Source: Martelella sp. NC20 (GTDB taxonomy: Bacteria > Pseudomonadota > Alphaproteobacteria > Rhizobiales > Rhizobiaceae). From it: a stretch of 64,000 nt of DNA. The stretch's first letter is position 1; each line of letters opens with the position of its first letter. Positions 8,883-17,820 of the stretch are shown here, piece after piece. Below the pieces are notes generated by a model. It was not told the origin of the DNA, made no database searches, and saw only the letters and a list, made by a program, of their open reading frames with translations. A program made the position numbers and the translations under genes. The stretch lies in assembly GCF_013459645.1 (NCBI RefSeq), contig NZ_CP054861.1, positions 3,708,001 through 3,772,000 on the forward strand. The letters run 5' to 3'.

Positions 8883-9359
8883 TCAGTGCTTCTTGCGGAA
8901 GGCGTCGAGCGAGACGATGGAGGCGCCGTCGTCACCGCCGGGTCCGTCGTCGCCATCGGTCATCGGCGGATCGGTCGGGGTCTCGTCCTCAACCTCGAGC
9001 GTCGCGACATCGAATTCGAGTTCGAAATTGACGGAAGGATCGTAGAAGCCGACAATCGCATTGAAGGGAACGACGAGGCGCTCGGGCACGTCGGAAAACG
9101 ACAGGCCGATCTCGAACAGGGTGTCGGTGACCTTCATATCCCAGAACTGGTGCTGGATGACGATGGTCATCTGCTGGGCGTATTTTTCCTTCAGCGCCGG
9201 CGAGATCTTCACGCCCGGCGCGCCGGTCAGGAAGGTGATGAAGAAGTGATGTTCGCCGGGCAGGTGACCGGTTGCGGCCACTTCGGCCAGAACCTTGCGG
9301 ATCATGCCCCGCAATGCGTCCTGTGCCAAAACGTCGTAGCGAATATGGTCCTGCCCCAT
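8883..9359 (-). CDS. sspB: SspB family ClpXP adaptor (ssrA-tag delivery)
   Basis: 158 residues. The N-terminal part (MGQDHIRYDVLAQDALRG) is the alphaproteobacterial SspB dimer domain that binds ssrA degradation tags and hands tagged proteins to ClpXP. The C-terminal region is acidic and disordered, as in the family. The frame is open 72 bases further upstream, but the start at MGQDH has an AGGAAG ribosome site and the TATAAT box at 9434-9439 would place the transcript start downstream of the earlier ATG. The tmRNA gene, source of the tags it recognises, lies just upstream on the same strand. Confidence 0.9.
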   Translation of the reverse strand: MGQDHIRYDVLAQDALRGMIRKVLAEVAATGHLPGEHHFFITFLTGAPGVKISPALKEKYAQQMTIVIQHQFWDMKVTDTLFEIGLSFSDVPERLVVPFNAIVGFYDPSVNFELEFDVATLEVEDETPTDPPMTDGDDGPGGDDGASIVSLDAFRKKH

Positions 9360-9433
9360 AAAATCTTCCTGCCTGTCGCCCGGTTGATGCGTCTTGTTCC
9401 CAGCCATAAGTCGGCTTTTTCCGAATCGCAATC

Positions 9434-9439
9434 ATTATA
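9434..9439 (-). promoter_or_regulatory. Candidate -10 box of the sspB promoter
   Basis: Perfect TATAAT on the minus strand in the gap between ssrA and sspB, about 75 bases before the chosen sspB start. No convincing -35 hexamer is seen at 16-18 bp. It supports the internal start chosen for sspB. Confidence 0.4.
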
Positions 9440-9464
9440 GGGGATTTTGTTCAAATTCAGGTGG

Positions 9465-9745
9465 AGGCTTCTGTTGCCAGGTGCCTCCGGACCCCGCCTT
9501 ACGGTGCTACCCGCAAGGACTTCGATTGGGTTTCTGGAACCGCCATTAGGCAGCTACAGCGTAACCCTGAGCGTTGTTGTCATTTGCAACTACACTTGTG
9601 ACCCGATAACGGTGGTATCATGCCGGGCAAAAGGTCAATCTTTACACTCTTGTCGATCCTGTTTCGCCCCCATCAAAATCAGGCCTTTCCGCCTGATCGT
9701 GGTGGAGGCGCCGGGTACCGCCCCCGGGTCCAAAAAGCTTATTGC
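9465..9745 (-). ncRNA. ssrA: tmRNA, circularly permuted two-piece alphaproteobacterial type
   Basis: The minus strand encodes the proteolysis tag ANDNNAQGYAVAA followed by TAA (9546-9587). Upstream of it, the acceptor piece ends CGCCTCCACCA at 9700, preceded by a T-arm-like hairpin (CCGGG/CCCGG). An intervening hairpin (ATCAGGC/GCCTGAT) follows. The coding piece then begins GGGGGCG at 9671, which pairs over all seven positions with CGCCTCC, including one G-U. This CCA-before-coding order is the permuted architecture of alphaproteobacteria, cut into two RNAs. The outer ends are approximate. It rescues stalled ribosomes; SspB, encoded next, delivers the tagged products to ClpXP. Confidence 0.9.
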
Positions 9746-9955
9746 ATTGCCGTTTATCACCATAGCCGGTCAAGCCGGCACCCGTGATATAAGTGTTTCA
9801 AAAGCTTCTGGAAAGGGGCATGGCCGATAAATTGCGATGCGCGCGATGGGCAAGGGCCGTATTCCGGTTGGACAACCCTCGAAATTCAGCGTGGATATCT
9901 TGCTTTGGACACGCGCCGTGTCCAGACTTGCCGCCCGAAGTCCACGGAGTTGCGA

Positions 9956-10882
9956 ATGGCGCGTCATCCCGAATACCAGTATCTCAATCTGCTCGAGCAC
10001 CTTTTGGAAAAAGGCGACCGCCGGATAGACCGCACCGGCGTCGGCACGCTTTCAGCCTTCGGCGCGATGATGCGGTTCGACATTTCCGACGGCACGTTTC
10101 CGGCGTTCACGACCAAGCGCGTCTATTGGAAAACGGCGATCAAGGAGATGCTCTGGTTTTTGACCGGGCAAACCAATATCCAGTCGCTGCTGAGGGAAAA
10201 CGTCCGTATCTGGTCCGACTGGCCGCTTGAGAAATACCGCAAGGCGACGGGCGAGGCGATCGCGCAGGAGGCCTTCGAGGCACGCATCCTCGCCGACGAC
10301 GAATTTGCCCGCCAATGGGGCGATCTCGGCCCCGTCTACGGCAAGCAATGGCGGCGCTGGCTCGATGCCAGCGGCAAGGAACACGATCAGATCGCAACCG
10401 TCATCGAGACGCTGAAAACCAATCCGGCGAGCCGGCGCATGCTGTTTCACGCCTGGAATGTGGGCGAACTGGACCAGATGGCGCTGCCGCCCTGCCATAT
10501 GACCTATCAGTTCCATACCTCTGAAAACAAGGGCGCGGGGCCGGGCGAGAGCAGGCTGAAGCTCTCCATGCTCCTTTTCCAGAGAAGCCTGGATGTCGGC
10601 CTCGGCGCGCCGTTCAACTGCGCGGCCTCGGCGGCGCTGCTTTCGATGGTGGCGCAACAGGTCGATATGGTCCCCGGCGAACTGATCTGGGTGGCGGGCG
10701 ACTATCACCTCTATCTGAACCATCTCGAAATGGCGCAGCAACTGGTCGCCCGGGAACCACGCCCGTTCCCCAAACTGCGCCTGCTGCGCCGTCCGGCATC
10801 GATCGACGGCTACCGGATAGAGGATTTCGAAGTAACCGCCTACGACCCCCACCCGGCCATCGCCGCGCCCGTGGCGGTGTAG
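9956..10882 (+). CDS. thyA: Thymidylate synthase
   Basis: A 308-residue folate-dependent enzyme converting dUMP to dTMP. The catalytic Cys180 is in LPPCHMTYQF, with RRMLFHAWNV before it and the C-terminal YDPHPAIAAPVAV tail intact. It is longer than the 264-residue E. coli enzyme because of a roughly 30-residue insertion between about residues 88 and 122, as in the long lactobacillus-type enzymes. The ATG is chosen over an in-frame TTG 51 bases upstream because MARHPEYQYLNLL is the standard N-terminus. In many rhizobia folA and hflKC follow, but here an unrelated ABC operon follows. Confidence 0.94.
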   Translation: MARHPEYQYLNLLEHLLEKGDRRIDRTGVGTLSAFGAMMRFDISDGTFPAFTTKRVYWKTAIKEMLWFLTGQTNIQSLLRENVRIWSDWPLEKYRKATGEAIAQEAFEARILADDEFARQWGDLGPVYGKQWRRWLDASGKEHDQIATVIETLKTNPASRRMLFHAWNVGELDQMALPPCHMTYQFHTSENKGAGPGESRLKLSMLLFQRSLDVGLGAPFNCAASAALLSMVAQQVDMVPGELIWVAGDYHLYLNHLEMAQQLVAREPRPFPKLRLLRRPASIDGYRIEDFEVTAYDPHPAIAAPVAV

Positions 10883-11274
10883 CCGTCCGGGCGAGGCCGC
10901 CTGCGCGAAGCTTTGTGCCTTGAGAAAAATGGCGGAGAGGTGTCTTTCAATAGGAGCTTGGCTTTTATATAAAAGCATAAAAAATCAATGACATAGAATT
11001 CTGATATTAGGGACTATGCGTAGCATATTGTGTAGCATTTGGTGATGGTTCCATGCCCTCACTCGCAACTGGTCGAGGATCGCGTAAGTCGGTTGCCCAA
11101 GCGTAGCAGTTCAGAAAACGCAGGCCGACCGTAACGAAAGGCACTGTGTGATCTCCTTTTCGTCGAAGATCAGCAAGCTGAAAATCATAGCTTACGTCGG
11201 TGTCCGAATTTCGAGGGCAGCCTAGGCTCCGCCCGGGCCCGTTAGCCGCTGTCCGGCCGCCGTTCCCAGGCGTT
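10883..11274 (+). other. Intergenic region between thyA and the LacI-type gene
   Basis: No gene can be supported. It holds an AT-rich patch with a perfect palindrome GCTTTTATATAAAAGC (10961-10976) that may act as a terminator after thyA. The rest is mixed sequence that could be decayed coding DNA but matches nothing I recognise. It marks the left edge of the accessory block. Confidence 0.4.
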
Positions 11275-12303
11275 TCAAATGCCTGTTGTTTCGCCCGCAG
11301 CACCTCCCGCGCGCACCGACTGGCGTTCGATCAGGCTCACGGGGATGAAGTGGTGGGAGGAGGGGGCGTTTGCCGGTCCGGTAATGGCTTTCAGCGTTGC
11401 CCGAGTCAGCGAGGACAGCGACTGGCTGACGGTGGTGAGCTGGTGCGAAGACCAGCCGGAAATCGGAGCGTCGTCGAACCCGATCACCGAGACATCGCCG
11501 GGAACGGACAGGGCAAGCTCATGGCGCGCCGTGTTCATCACGCCGAGCGCGATTTCGTCGGTCACTCCGAAAATTCCGTCGATGCCGGGCTTTGCAAGGA
11601 GCCTGCGGGCAGCCTCGACACCGGTCTCGTAATTGTTGCGCCCCCGGCTCCACTGGGTCACCGGTACAAGATGATCCTTCATCACCGCGATGAAAGCTTC
11701 CGCGCGTGCCAGTTTGGCGGAAGTGCGGGAGCCCGACAGGACAACGGCCACGTTCCTGCAACCGGCCGCAATCAGCCGCTGTGCCGCCAGCGCGCCGCCA
11801 GCAGCCGAATCCGCCTCGATCTGATCGACAAGACCTATTTTCTCCGGCAGCGGCCGGTTGATAAGCACGAGGCGCGCGCCATTGGCCGCAGCCAACCGCA
11901 TCAGCGTATCCGGCACGGCCCCAGACAGAAGCACGACTGTGCGGACCCTGTATTCAAGCAGCTTTGCAACCGCGTTCCCCATGTCGTCCTGCTGACCCGC
12001 CAGATTGAGCAGCATGCATTGCAGCCCGTTTGCGTAGAGCGCCGCCGTCAGTGCATCGACCTGGGCGGAAATATAGGGGTTGGAGAGGTTCGCGCCGACA
12101 AGGCCGACGAGATCCGAGCGTTCCTTGTGCAGCGTTCGGGCAAGGAGATTGACCCGGTAGCCAAGCTCTTCGGCTGCCTTCATCACCCGGTCGCGGGTCT
12201 TGGGAGCCACGCTGGCGCCTTCGGTAAACGTGCGCGAGACGGCAGAGCGGGATACGCCGGCGAGACGGGCGACATCGCCCGCGGAGATGAATTTTTCGGC
12301 CAT
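11275..12303 (-). CDS. LacI-family transcriptional regulator
   Basis: 342 residues. The N-terminal helix-turn-helix reads ISAGDVARLAGVSRSAVSRTF (about residues 6-26), followed by the hinge and a periplasmic-binding-protein-like effector domain. The GGTGGGG ribosome site fixes the start at MAEKFIS, although the frame is open further up. It is the last gene of a six-gene operon for an ABC transporter and two hydrolases, so it probably represses its own operon and responds to the imported solute or its product. A candidate operator lies at 17821-17836. Confidence 0.88.
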   Translation of the reverse strand: MAEKFISAGDVARLAGVSRSAVSRTFTEGASVAPKTRDRVMKAAEELGYRVNLLARTLHKERSDLVGLVGANLSNPYISAQVDALTAALYANGLQCMLLNLAGQQDDMGNAVAKLLEYRVRTVVLLSGAVPDTLMRLAAANGARLVLINRPLPEKIGLVDQIEADSAAGGALAAQRLIAAGCRNVAVVLSGSRTSAKLARAEAFIAVMKDHLVPVTQWSRGRNNYETGVEAARRLLAKPGIDGIFGVTDEIALGVMNTARHELALSVPGDVSVIGFDDAPISGWSSHQLTTVSQSLSSLTRATLKAITGPANAPSSHHFIPVSLIERQSVRAGGAAGETTGI

Positions 12304-12310
12304 GCCCCAC

Positions 12311-12910
12311 CTATGTCGCGTGTTTTTCGCCAAGCAGGTTGCGCGACCTGACCTCATCGGCGAGGGCAAGCATCGGCTGCAGCGGATAGCTGTCGTCGAG
12401 CCCGCGCAGCCGTCTCAGATGCGCAAGCGCGGTCTCGAAGCTTGCGAACCGTTCAGGGGCGAATGCGGAGAGCCACAGTGCGATCAGCGTAACCGATCGC
12501 GAGCGCCCACCGCGGCAATGGACCAGGACATTTCCCTTGCGATGGCTTGGATAATGCGGCTTCGAAGGAACATAGCCGCGCATCAGGCCTTCGACGGTGA
12601 ACACGCTTGCCGCCAGAAGATGCGGATCGTTGCCGGTGCCGTCGATCATCCCGATCTGGTAGCGCCGGACATGGGTGCCGTCTGAGAGGAGCAGCGGACC
12701 GGGAAACATGTTGATCGAGACGTTGAGGGTTTCCGTGATCCCCGCCTGAAGCAGGCAATCGGGGTCTTCGGCGGCCGCGAGATTGCCGAGAAAGAGCGTC
12801 TTTCCTTGCGGGCCGAAATCTTCGATGACCGGAAAGAGAAGCGGGCGGTCATCCTCGCGCGCTTCGCCCTCGGGCACGTGATCTGGAACACCGAGGCGTT
12901 TTTCTGTCAT
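12311..12910 (-). CDS. Dual-specificity (tyrosine) phosphatase family protein
   Basis: 199 residues with the cysteine phosphatase loop HCRGGRSRS: His131, Cys132 nucleophile and Arg138 give the C-x5-R signature. Asp90 in MIDGTGND could be the general acid. No signal peptide is seen, so it is probably cytosolic. It starts 2 bases after the metallo-hydrolase stop; the ATG is preferred to a TTG six bases earlier. Its place inside a solute-uptake operon suggests it acts on a phosphorylated small molecule rather than on a protein (inference). Substrate unknown. Confidence 0.8.
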   Translation of the reverse strand: MTEKRLGVPDHVPEGEAREDDRPLLFPVIEDFGPQGKTLFLGNLAAAEDPDCLLQAGITETLNVSINMFPGPLLLSDGTHVRRYQIGMIDGTGNDPHLLAASVFTVEGLMRGYVPSKPHYPSHRKGNVLVHCRGGRSRSVTLIALWLSAFAPERFASFETALAHLRRLRGLDDSYPLQPMLALADEVRSRNLLGEKHAT

Positions 12911-12912
12911 GG

Positions 12913-13938
12913 TCAAATCTCCGTCTCGGGTTCCAGTGTTAGACGTGCACCAAGGGCACGGGCAAGTTCAGGGGCGGCTGTCATGTCGACAAAGGCTGGC
13001 AGAACCTGCCGCGACCCGCAGTGATCCGCAAGGTCTATGACATCGCCCTTGCGCGGATGGACATTCCAGGCAAGCCAGACGGCCTCATTGCGCTCTATCA
13101 GGACACGCGCCGGCGTTCCGTTCGGGACATGGCTCGAAAATACGAAGCGAAAGCCCCCGCGCTGCAGGAGCCCTGCCGAAAGCCCGGCCTCTGCATTGGG
13201 TTCGGTCGCAACGATCACCTGGTCAGGCTCTGCGCTTTTCCCGTCCACAACGGGGAATGATCTGCCGGTCGCGGCCTCGACTTCCTGGCCAACGTCCGCG
13301 CTGACATGCACCTCGTGGCCCTGAGAGGCGAGGGCGAGCACCATATCCGTCCCGCGTCCGGCGGACGGACAGCAAAGCACGGCGCCCCCTTCCGCGTAGT
13401 CGGAAATGGCCGCGATCTGGTCATCGAGATCCTGCGCTCGGTCGCCATAGGATGCGTCGACCAGAAGGGTCGACGCCGGCGGCGGATAGTCGAACGCCAT
13501 GCCGCGCGATTCAAGGCTGATGTCACCGGTGTAGACGAAACCGCCAGCCGCAGTCTCCATGTGGAACCAGACGCCGCCGGGCGCATGACCGCACCGTCCG
13601 GTCGTGAGCGCAAGTCCGCCGACTTCGAAAGACCCCTGTTCGGGAATGACCTGCGCCACGCCCGGAGGGAGGCTACCCTGAAGGAAATCCAGCGTCCGGG
13701 CGGTTGCGAAGACGCAAGGATTGCCGACCGCGCCGAGGCGTCCGATCGAACCGGCATGGTCGCGGTGGGCATGGCTGAGAAAGATCGCATCGACGGCGCC
13801 GATGACATCGATATCGGGATGCTCGTCCTTATCGAGGCCGTCTCCGAAATCGAACAGGACGCGCTTGCCCGCCGCCTCGACGAGAAAGATGGCCGCGCTC
13901 TTGCGGTTCAGTCCGCTGATCACCTTCAGTCGTGCCAA
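12913..13938 (-). CDS. Metallo-beta-lactamase fold hydrolase, beta-CASP-like
   Basis: About 341 residues. The zinc motif SHAHRDHAG is followed by FVYTGDISLESR and LLVDASYGDR, which parallel motifs of beta-CASP nucleases. The C-terminal part has SSHVPNGTPA and AWNVHPRKGD, where a His in the NVHPR segment is a likely late metal ligand. The start is uncertain: a TTG at 13938 with a GGGAG ribosome site overlaps the permease stop by 13 bases, and a GTG lies at 13923. The operon position between an ABC permease and a phosphatase argues for metabolism of an imported phosphate-containing compound, although the beta-CASP resemblance would also allow a nuclease. Confidence 0.72.
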   Translation of the reverse strand: MARLKVISGLNRKSAAIFLVEAAGKRVLFDFGDGLDKDEHPDIDVIGAVDAIFLSHAHRDHAGSIGRLGAVGNPCVFATARTLDFLQGSLPPGVAQVIPEQGSFEVGGLALTTGRCGHAPGGVWFHMETAAGGFVYTGDISLESRGMAFDYPPPASTLLVDASYGDRAQDLDDQIAAISDYAEGGAVLCCPSAGRGTDMVLALASQGHEVHVSADVGQEVEAATGRSFPVVDGKSAEPDQVIVATEPNAEAGLSAGLLQRGGFRFVFSSHVPNGTPARVLIERNEAVWLAWNVHPRKGDVIDLADHCGSRQVLPAFVDMTAAPELARALGARLTLEPETEI

Positions 13939-15668
13939 GGCAGCACTCCCTGCGGAAGCCTTCTTGCGAAGGTGAGGCTGAAGATCATCAGCGCGAGGAT
14001 GACGATGATCATCAGGCAACCGACAGCGGCGGCCAGCGTCGATGACCCGGCTTCCTCCAGGAAAATGATCATCGGGCCGATGGTTTGCGCGCGCGACGAT
14101 ACCAGGAGCACGGAGGTCTGGATCTCGTTGATGGCGGTCATGAACACCAGGATGGCAGAGGCCGCGGCGGCAGGCGCCAGGACCGGCAGGATGATATCCT
14201 TGAGCCTGCGGAAGATACCCGCGCCGACCACCTGCGCAGCCTCGTCGAGCGACCGCTCGATCTGCGCAAACCCGCCAAGGATCGGCTGCAGCGCCAGCGC
14301 CAGGAAATTCGAGAGGTAGGCCGCAAGAATGACCCAGATCGTTCCGTAGAGACTTGCGCCCACGACCGGTAGGGGTTTCAGGAAAAACAGGATCATGGCC
14401 ACCCCGATGATGATGCCGGGCAAGGCGTAGGCAAGCTGGGAGGAAAGGTAGAGCAGGCGCGGGGTGACGCCTCGACGCCAGCTCAGGAAATAGCCGAGCG
14501 CGACGGAAACCGGTATGAGGATGGCAACCGCGACACCCGTCAGCCAGAGGCTCGTGAAGAAGGCCTTGCGGATGCCCTCGTGATGGAAGATCGCATTGGA
14601 GAAATTGTCGAAGGTGAGCGTCTCAAGCGTGAGCGGTTGCCCGTATCCGCGCACCAGAGCGGAAGCGGCAAGTGCCGAAAGCGGCAGCGCCAACGCAAAC
14701 AGAAGGTAGCCCCATGCCAGAGCGGTGACGGGAAGGCGGAAGCGGGCAAGCGGAAATTTGAAAGGTCTGGAGGCGCCATCGACGCGCTGGTCGCCCATGC
14801 GGCTCAGGAAGCCGGCAATGCCCATGCCGAGGACGGTCAAACCGGCCAGCAGCAGCGCCAGGAGCGCCATGTCGTTCAACGCCGACGGGCCATAGGCGTT
14901 GAGCTGCCTGTAGATGAGAGTGATCAGCGTCGGCACGCGGGCCGGAATGCCGAGCATGGCCTGAATGCCGAAATTGCCGATCGATGACACGAAGGCCAAG
15001 GCCGCTCCGGCAAAAACGCCCCCGCGGATCAAGGGCAGGATCACGCCGATTGTCGCCCGGAGCGGCGAGGCGCCCACCGCGCGGGCAGCTTCCACCAGAT
15101 CGGCGGGTACGCGGCGCAGATTGGCACGCACGGCCAGAAATACCAGAGGCGCGTTATAAAGGCCGAGCAGAACGACGATTCCGCTGGCCGAGTAAAGTGG
15201 ATGCCGCATACCGGGTTGAAGGGTGATGCCGAGAAGGTTCATGACCGGGCTTGCCGGCGAGAAGGCCTGGATCCAGGCGAGCGCGATGACCTGCGGCGGG
15301 ATCATCAGCGGCAGAACGAAGCCGAACACCCACGCGGTCCGCCAGCGCATGTCGCTCACGCCGACAAGAAGCGCCGCGATCGTTCCGGCGACCGTGGCAA
15401 GGGCTGTGGCTGCCAGCGAAATCCAGATCGTGTTGACCGTCGCTTCGAACACGCGGCGGCCGCCGAGAACGTCGGCGATGCGGTTAAGGTCGAAACCGGC
15501 GCCCGTCACAAAGGCCGCGTAGACGAGCCTGCCAAGCGGCAGGATCGACAGGACGCCGACAAACAGCGCCAGCGCCAGCATCAGCGCGCGCTCGTTCTTC
15601 AGGAGCCCGGAAAGGGTGGAGAGCGTCCATGAAGGACGCTCTCCGGTGGCTGTGGTCGACAGGGACAT
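13926..15668 (-). CDS. ABC transporter permease, fused two-domain (Fe3+/2-AEP type)
   Basis: 580 residues with two successive six-helix BPD_transp_1 modules. Each carries the EAA loop that contacts the ATPase (LVEAARAVGASPLRATIGVILPLI near residue 195, SLDEAAQVVGAGIFRRLKDIILPVL near 480). This fused architecture is typical of iron(III) and 2-aminoethylphosphonate importers. It begins 5 bases after the binding-protein gene and overlaps the next gene, so it is within one operon. Confidence 0.88.
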   Translation of the reverse strand: MSLSTTATGERPSWTLSTLSGLLKNERALMLALALFVGVLSILPLGRLVYAAFVTGAGFDLNRIADVLGGRRVFEATVNTIWISLAATALATVAGTIAALLVGVSDMRWRTAWVFGFVLPLMIPPQVIALAWIQAFSPASPVMNLLGITLQPGMRHPLYSASGIVVLLGLYNAPLVFLAVRANLRRVPADLVEAARAVGASPLRATIGVILPLIRGGVFAGAALAFVSSIGNFGIQAMLGIPARVPTLITLIYRQLNAYGPSALNDMALLALLLAGLTVLGMGIAGFLSRMGDQRVDGASRPFKFPLARFRLPVTALAWGYLLFALALPLSALAASALVRGYGQPLTLETLTFDNFSNAIFHHEGIRKAFFTSLWLTGVAVAILIPVSVALGYFLSWRRGVTPRLLYLSSQLAYALPGIIIGVAMILFFLKPLPVVGASLYGTIWVILAAYLSNFLALALQPILGGFAQIERSLDEAAQVVGAGIFRRLKDIILPVLAPAAAASAILVFMTAINEIQTSVLLVSSRAQTIGPMIIFLEEAGSSTLAAAVGCLMIIVILALMIFSLTFARRLPQGVLPWHD

Positions 15669-15673
15669 TGCGA

Positions 15674-16648
15674 TTACAGACCGAAGATCTCGGCGAACTG
15701 TTCGCGCACCTTGTCGTTGTTCTTCACGGCTTCATCGACGTCATAGCCGATCAGCTTCATCGAGGAGAGATCGGGATAGCCTTCCGGTGCGGCAACACCC
15801 GGCAGAAGCGGGATGTTGCCCTGGGCGGAGACCAGTTCCTGACCTTCCTTGGAAAGCAGGAAGTCGACGAATTTCTTCGCGGCTTCCTCGTGTTCGGTCG
15901 TGCTCATGATGGCAACCGGTTCGCCGATGAAGGATACGCCCTCCTTCGGGGCGATATAGTCGACGGGGGAGCCATCGGCCTTGGCGCGCAGCGTGTTGGC
16001 GTCGACGAGGATTGCGTATTTTGCCATGCCGGAAGCGACTGCCTTGGTTGCCGGGCCGTTGCCGCCCTCGGGTACGACGTCGAGATCGTTCAGACCCTCA
16101 TAGAAGGCCCAGCCGATTTCCGGCGTGTTGATCAGGGCGTGAAGATGGTTCAGCGCGGCACCCGAATAAAGCGGGCTCGGCACGGCGATCATGCCGCGAT
16201 TGTCTTCGACCAGAAGGTCGTTCCAGCTTTCGACCGGCTCGGCGATGTCGGTGTTGTAGGCAATGCCCGTGGTGATCGCCTTGGTGCCGAAAAAGGTCAT
16301 GTCCTTGTCGAAGGCCGCCTTGTCATAGCCGTCCACCGGGGCGTCCGGATAGGCCATGAGATGGCCCTCGGCCTTAAGCGTGCCGAGGTTGATCGGATCG
16401 GCAACCAGCAGGACGTCGGGCTGGATGTTGCCGGCTTCGATTTCGGCGCGCATCACGTTCATCAGCGCCGATGTGCCGTTGCGGGTCCAGTTGACCTTGA
16501 TATCCGGATTGGCGGCCTCAAAAGCGTCGACCGTTTCCTGGGCCTGTTCCGGCGCCTGGCTGGTGTAAAGCGTGATGGTTTCCTCAGCGTGGGCAGCCGT
16601 AAAGACAAGCGCGCTGACGGTCGCAAGGGCAAGCATGGAAAGTTTCAT
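15674..16648 (-). CDS. ABC transporter periplasmic solute-binding protein
   Basis: 324 residues. A signal peptide with cleavage likely after AHA (about residue 21) leads into ITLYTSQAPEQAQETVDAF, the start of a family 1 extracellular binding fold related to FbpA/PhnS-like proteins. The paired tyrosines that bind iron in FbpA are not obvious, so iron is not assumed as substrate. Co-transcribed with a fused permease and an ATPase. The neighbouring phosphatase and hydrolase make an organophosphate or phosphonate ligand a reasonable guess, no more. Confidence 0.85.
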   Translation of the reverse strand: MKLSMLALATVSALVFTAAHAEETITLYTSQAPEQAQETVDAFEAANPDIKVNWTRNGTSALMNVMRAEIEAGNIQPDVLLVADPINLGTLKAEGHLMAYPDAPVDGYDKAAFDKDMTFFGTKAITTGIAYNTDIAEPVESWNDLLVEDNRGMIAVPSPLYSGAALNHLHALINTPEIGWAFYEGLNDLDVVPEGGNGPATKAVASGMAKYAILVDANTLRAKADGSPVDYIAPKEGVSFIGEPVAIMSTTEHEEAAKKFVDFLLSKEGQELVSAQGNIPLLPGVAAPEGYPDLSSMKLIGYDVDEAVKNNDKVREQFAEIFGL

Positions 16649-16673
16649 CGGGGATTTCCTTGATTGTTTGTGC

Positions 16674-17756
16674 TCAGTGGGAGATTTCTGCTGCTTTCAG
16701 GTCCGGCAGGACCCAGCCGTCTGCAAGCGTGACGGCCACGCGCTGCCCGGCTTCGATGCTTGCCGGGGCAGGGACGTTCATGAAAAGGGTTTTCTCATCC
16801 GGGCCGACAGAAAGCTCGACCCGCAGGATGTCGCCGCGATAGGTGATGCGGCGGATGGTGGCGGCAAGGCCGCCTGTCTCTGTCAATCTCAGGTCACCCG
16901 GATGAAAGGCGACGCATGCCTCGCCGCGTGGCAGGGCCGAGGGGCGGTTGCGCACCCGAACGCGTTCACCGAAGAAGCGGGCGAAGCCATAGCCGCTGCG
17001 ATCAGGCTGGAAATCCGCGATCGGCGCGATCTGGCCCTCGCCGATAAAGGTCGCGACCATTTCATTTGCCGGCTGGCTGTAGAGCTCGGAAGGGCTCGCG
17101 AACTGACTGATCGTCCCCCTGTCCATCACCGCGACACGGTCGGCAAGCGCGAGCGCTTCCGACTGGTCATGGGTGATATAGAACATGGTGGCGCCTGAGC
17201 GGGTGTGGAAGCGGGCGAATTCTTCCTCCATCTCGCCACGCAGATGGACATCCAGATTGGCAAGCGGCTCATCGAGCAACACGAGGCCCGCATCCATGGC
17301 AAGGCAGCGGGCAAGTGCCACGCGCTGCCTCTGACCGCCGGAAAGCGCGGCTGGCCGGCGATCCGCAAATGCCGTCAGCCCGACCGTATCGAGAACGCGG
17401 GCCGTGCGCGCCTCGCGCTCACTGCGGCCAAGCCCCTTGACCTTGAGGCCGTAGGCAACATTGCCGGCCACGGTCATGTGCGGCCACAGCGCGTAACTTT
17501 GAAACACGACGCCGATACCGCGCTCTTCCGGGGCGACATGCCGGCCTTGGCCGGAAAGGAGCGTGTCTCCAACCCGGATTGCGCCGCGGTCGATCTGCTC
17601 GAAACCGGCAAGGGTGCGCAGCAGCGTGGTTTTGCCGCAGCCGGACGGGCCGAGCACTGCAACGAACTCGCCCGAACGGATCGAAAGCGAAATACCGTGC
17701 AACACGCCGGTCTTGCCGAAAGACTTGTCGACATTCTCGATTTCGATCGCGCTCAT
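16674..17756 (-). CDS. ABC transporter ATP-binding protein
   Basis: 360 residues. Walker A GPSGCGKTT, signature LSGGQRQRVALAR, Walker B LVLLDEPLANLD and the switch His in YITHDQSEA are all present. A C-terminal TOBE-type regulatory domain follows (from about residue 280). The start at MSAIEIENV is chosen over upstream frames because homologues begin there. It is the first gene of the operon and is 25 bases before the binding-protein gene. It energises the fused permease. Confidence 0.9.
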   Translation of the reverse strand: MSAIEIENVDKSFGKTGVLHGISLSIRSGEFVAVLGPSGCGKTTLLRTLAGFEQIDRGAIRVGDTLLSGQGRHVAPEERGIGVVFQSYALWPHMTVAGNVAYGLKVKGLGRSEREARTARVLDTVGLTAFADRRPAALSGGQRQRVALARCLAMDAGLVLLDEPLANLDVHLRGEMEEEFARFHTRSGATMFYITHDQSEALALADRVAVMDRGTISQFASPSELYSQPANEMVATFIGEGQIAPIADFQPDRSGYGFARFFGERVRVRNRPSALPRGEACVAFHPGDLRLTETGGLAATIRRITYRGDILRVELSVGPDEKTLFMNVPAPASIEAGQRVAVTLADGWVLPDLKAAEISH

Positions 17757-17820
17757 ATGGTCTGTTCCGAGCTGTCGGTCGCAGTCGGACGAACCGTCCT
17801 GAGACCGGTGGAGTGGCGTT

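Noticed and set aside
9447..9830. A 127-codon plus-strand frame between sspB and thyA
   Set aside because: It covers the tmRNA gene, whose tag and pairing are on the other strand; no protein features.
11007..11303. A 98-codon minus-strand frame after thyA
   Set aside because: Considered as an integrase remnant, but no catalytic residues or recognisable similarity, and it overlaps the LacI gene end.
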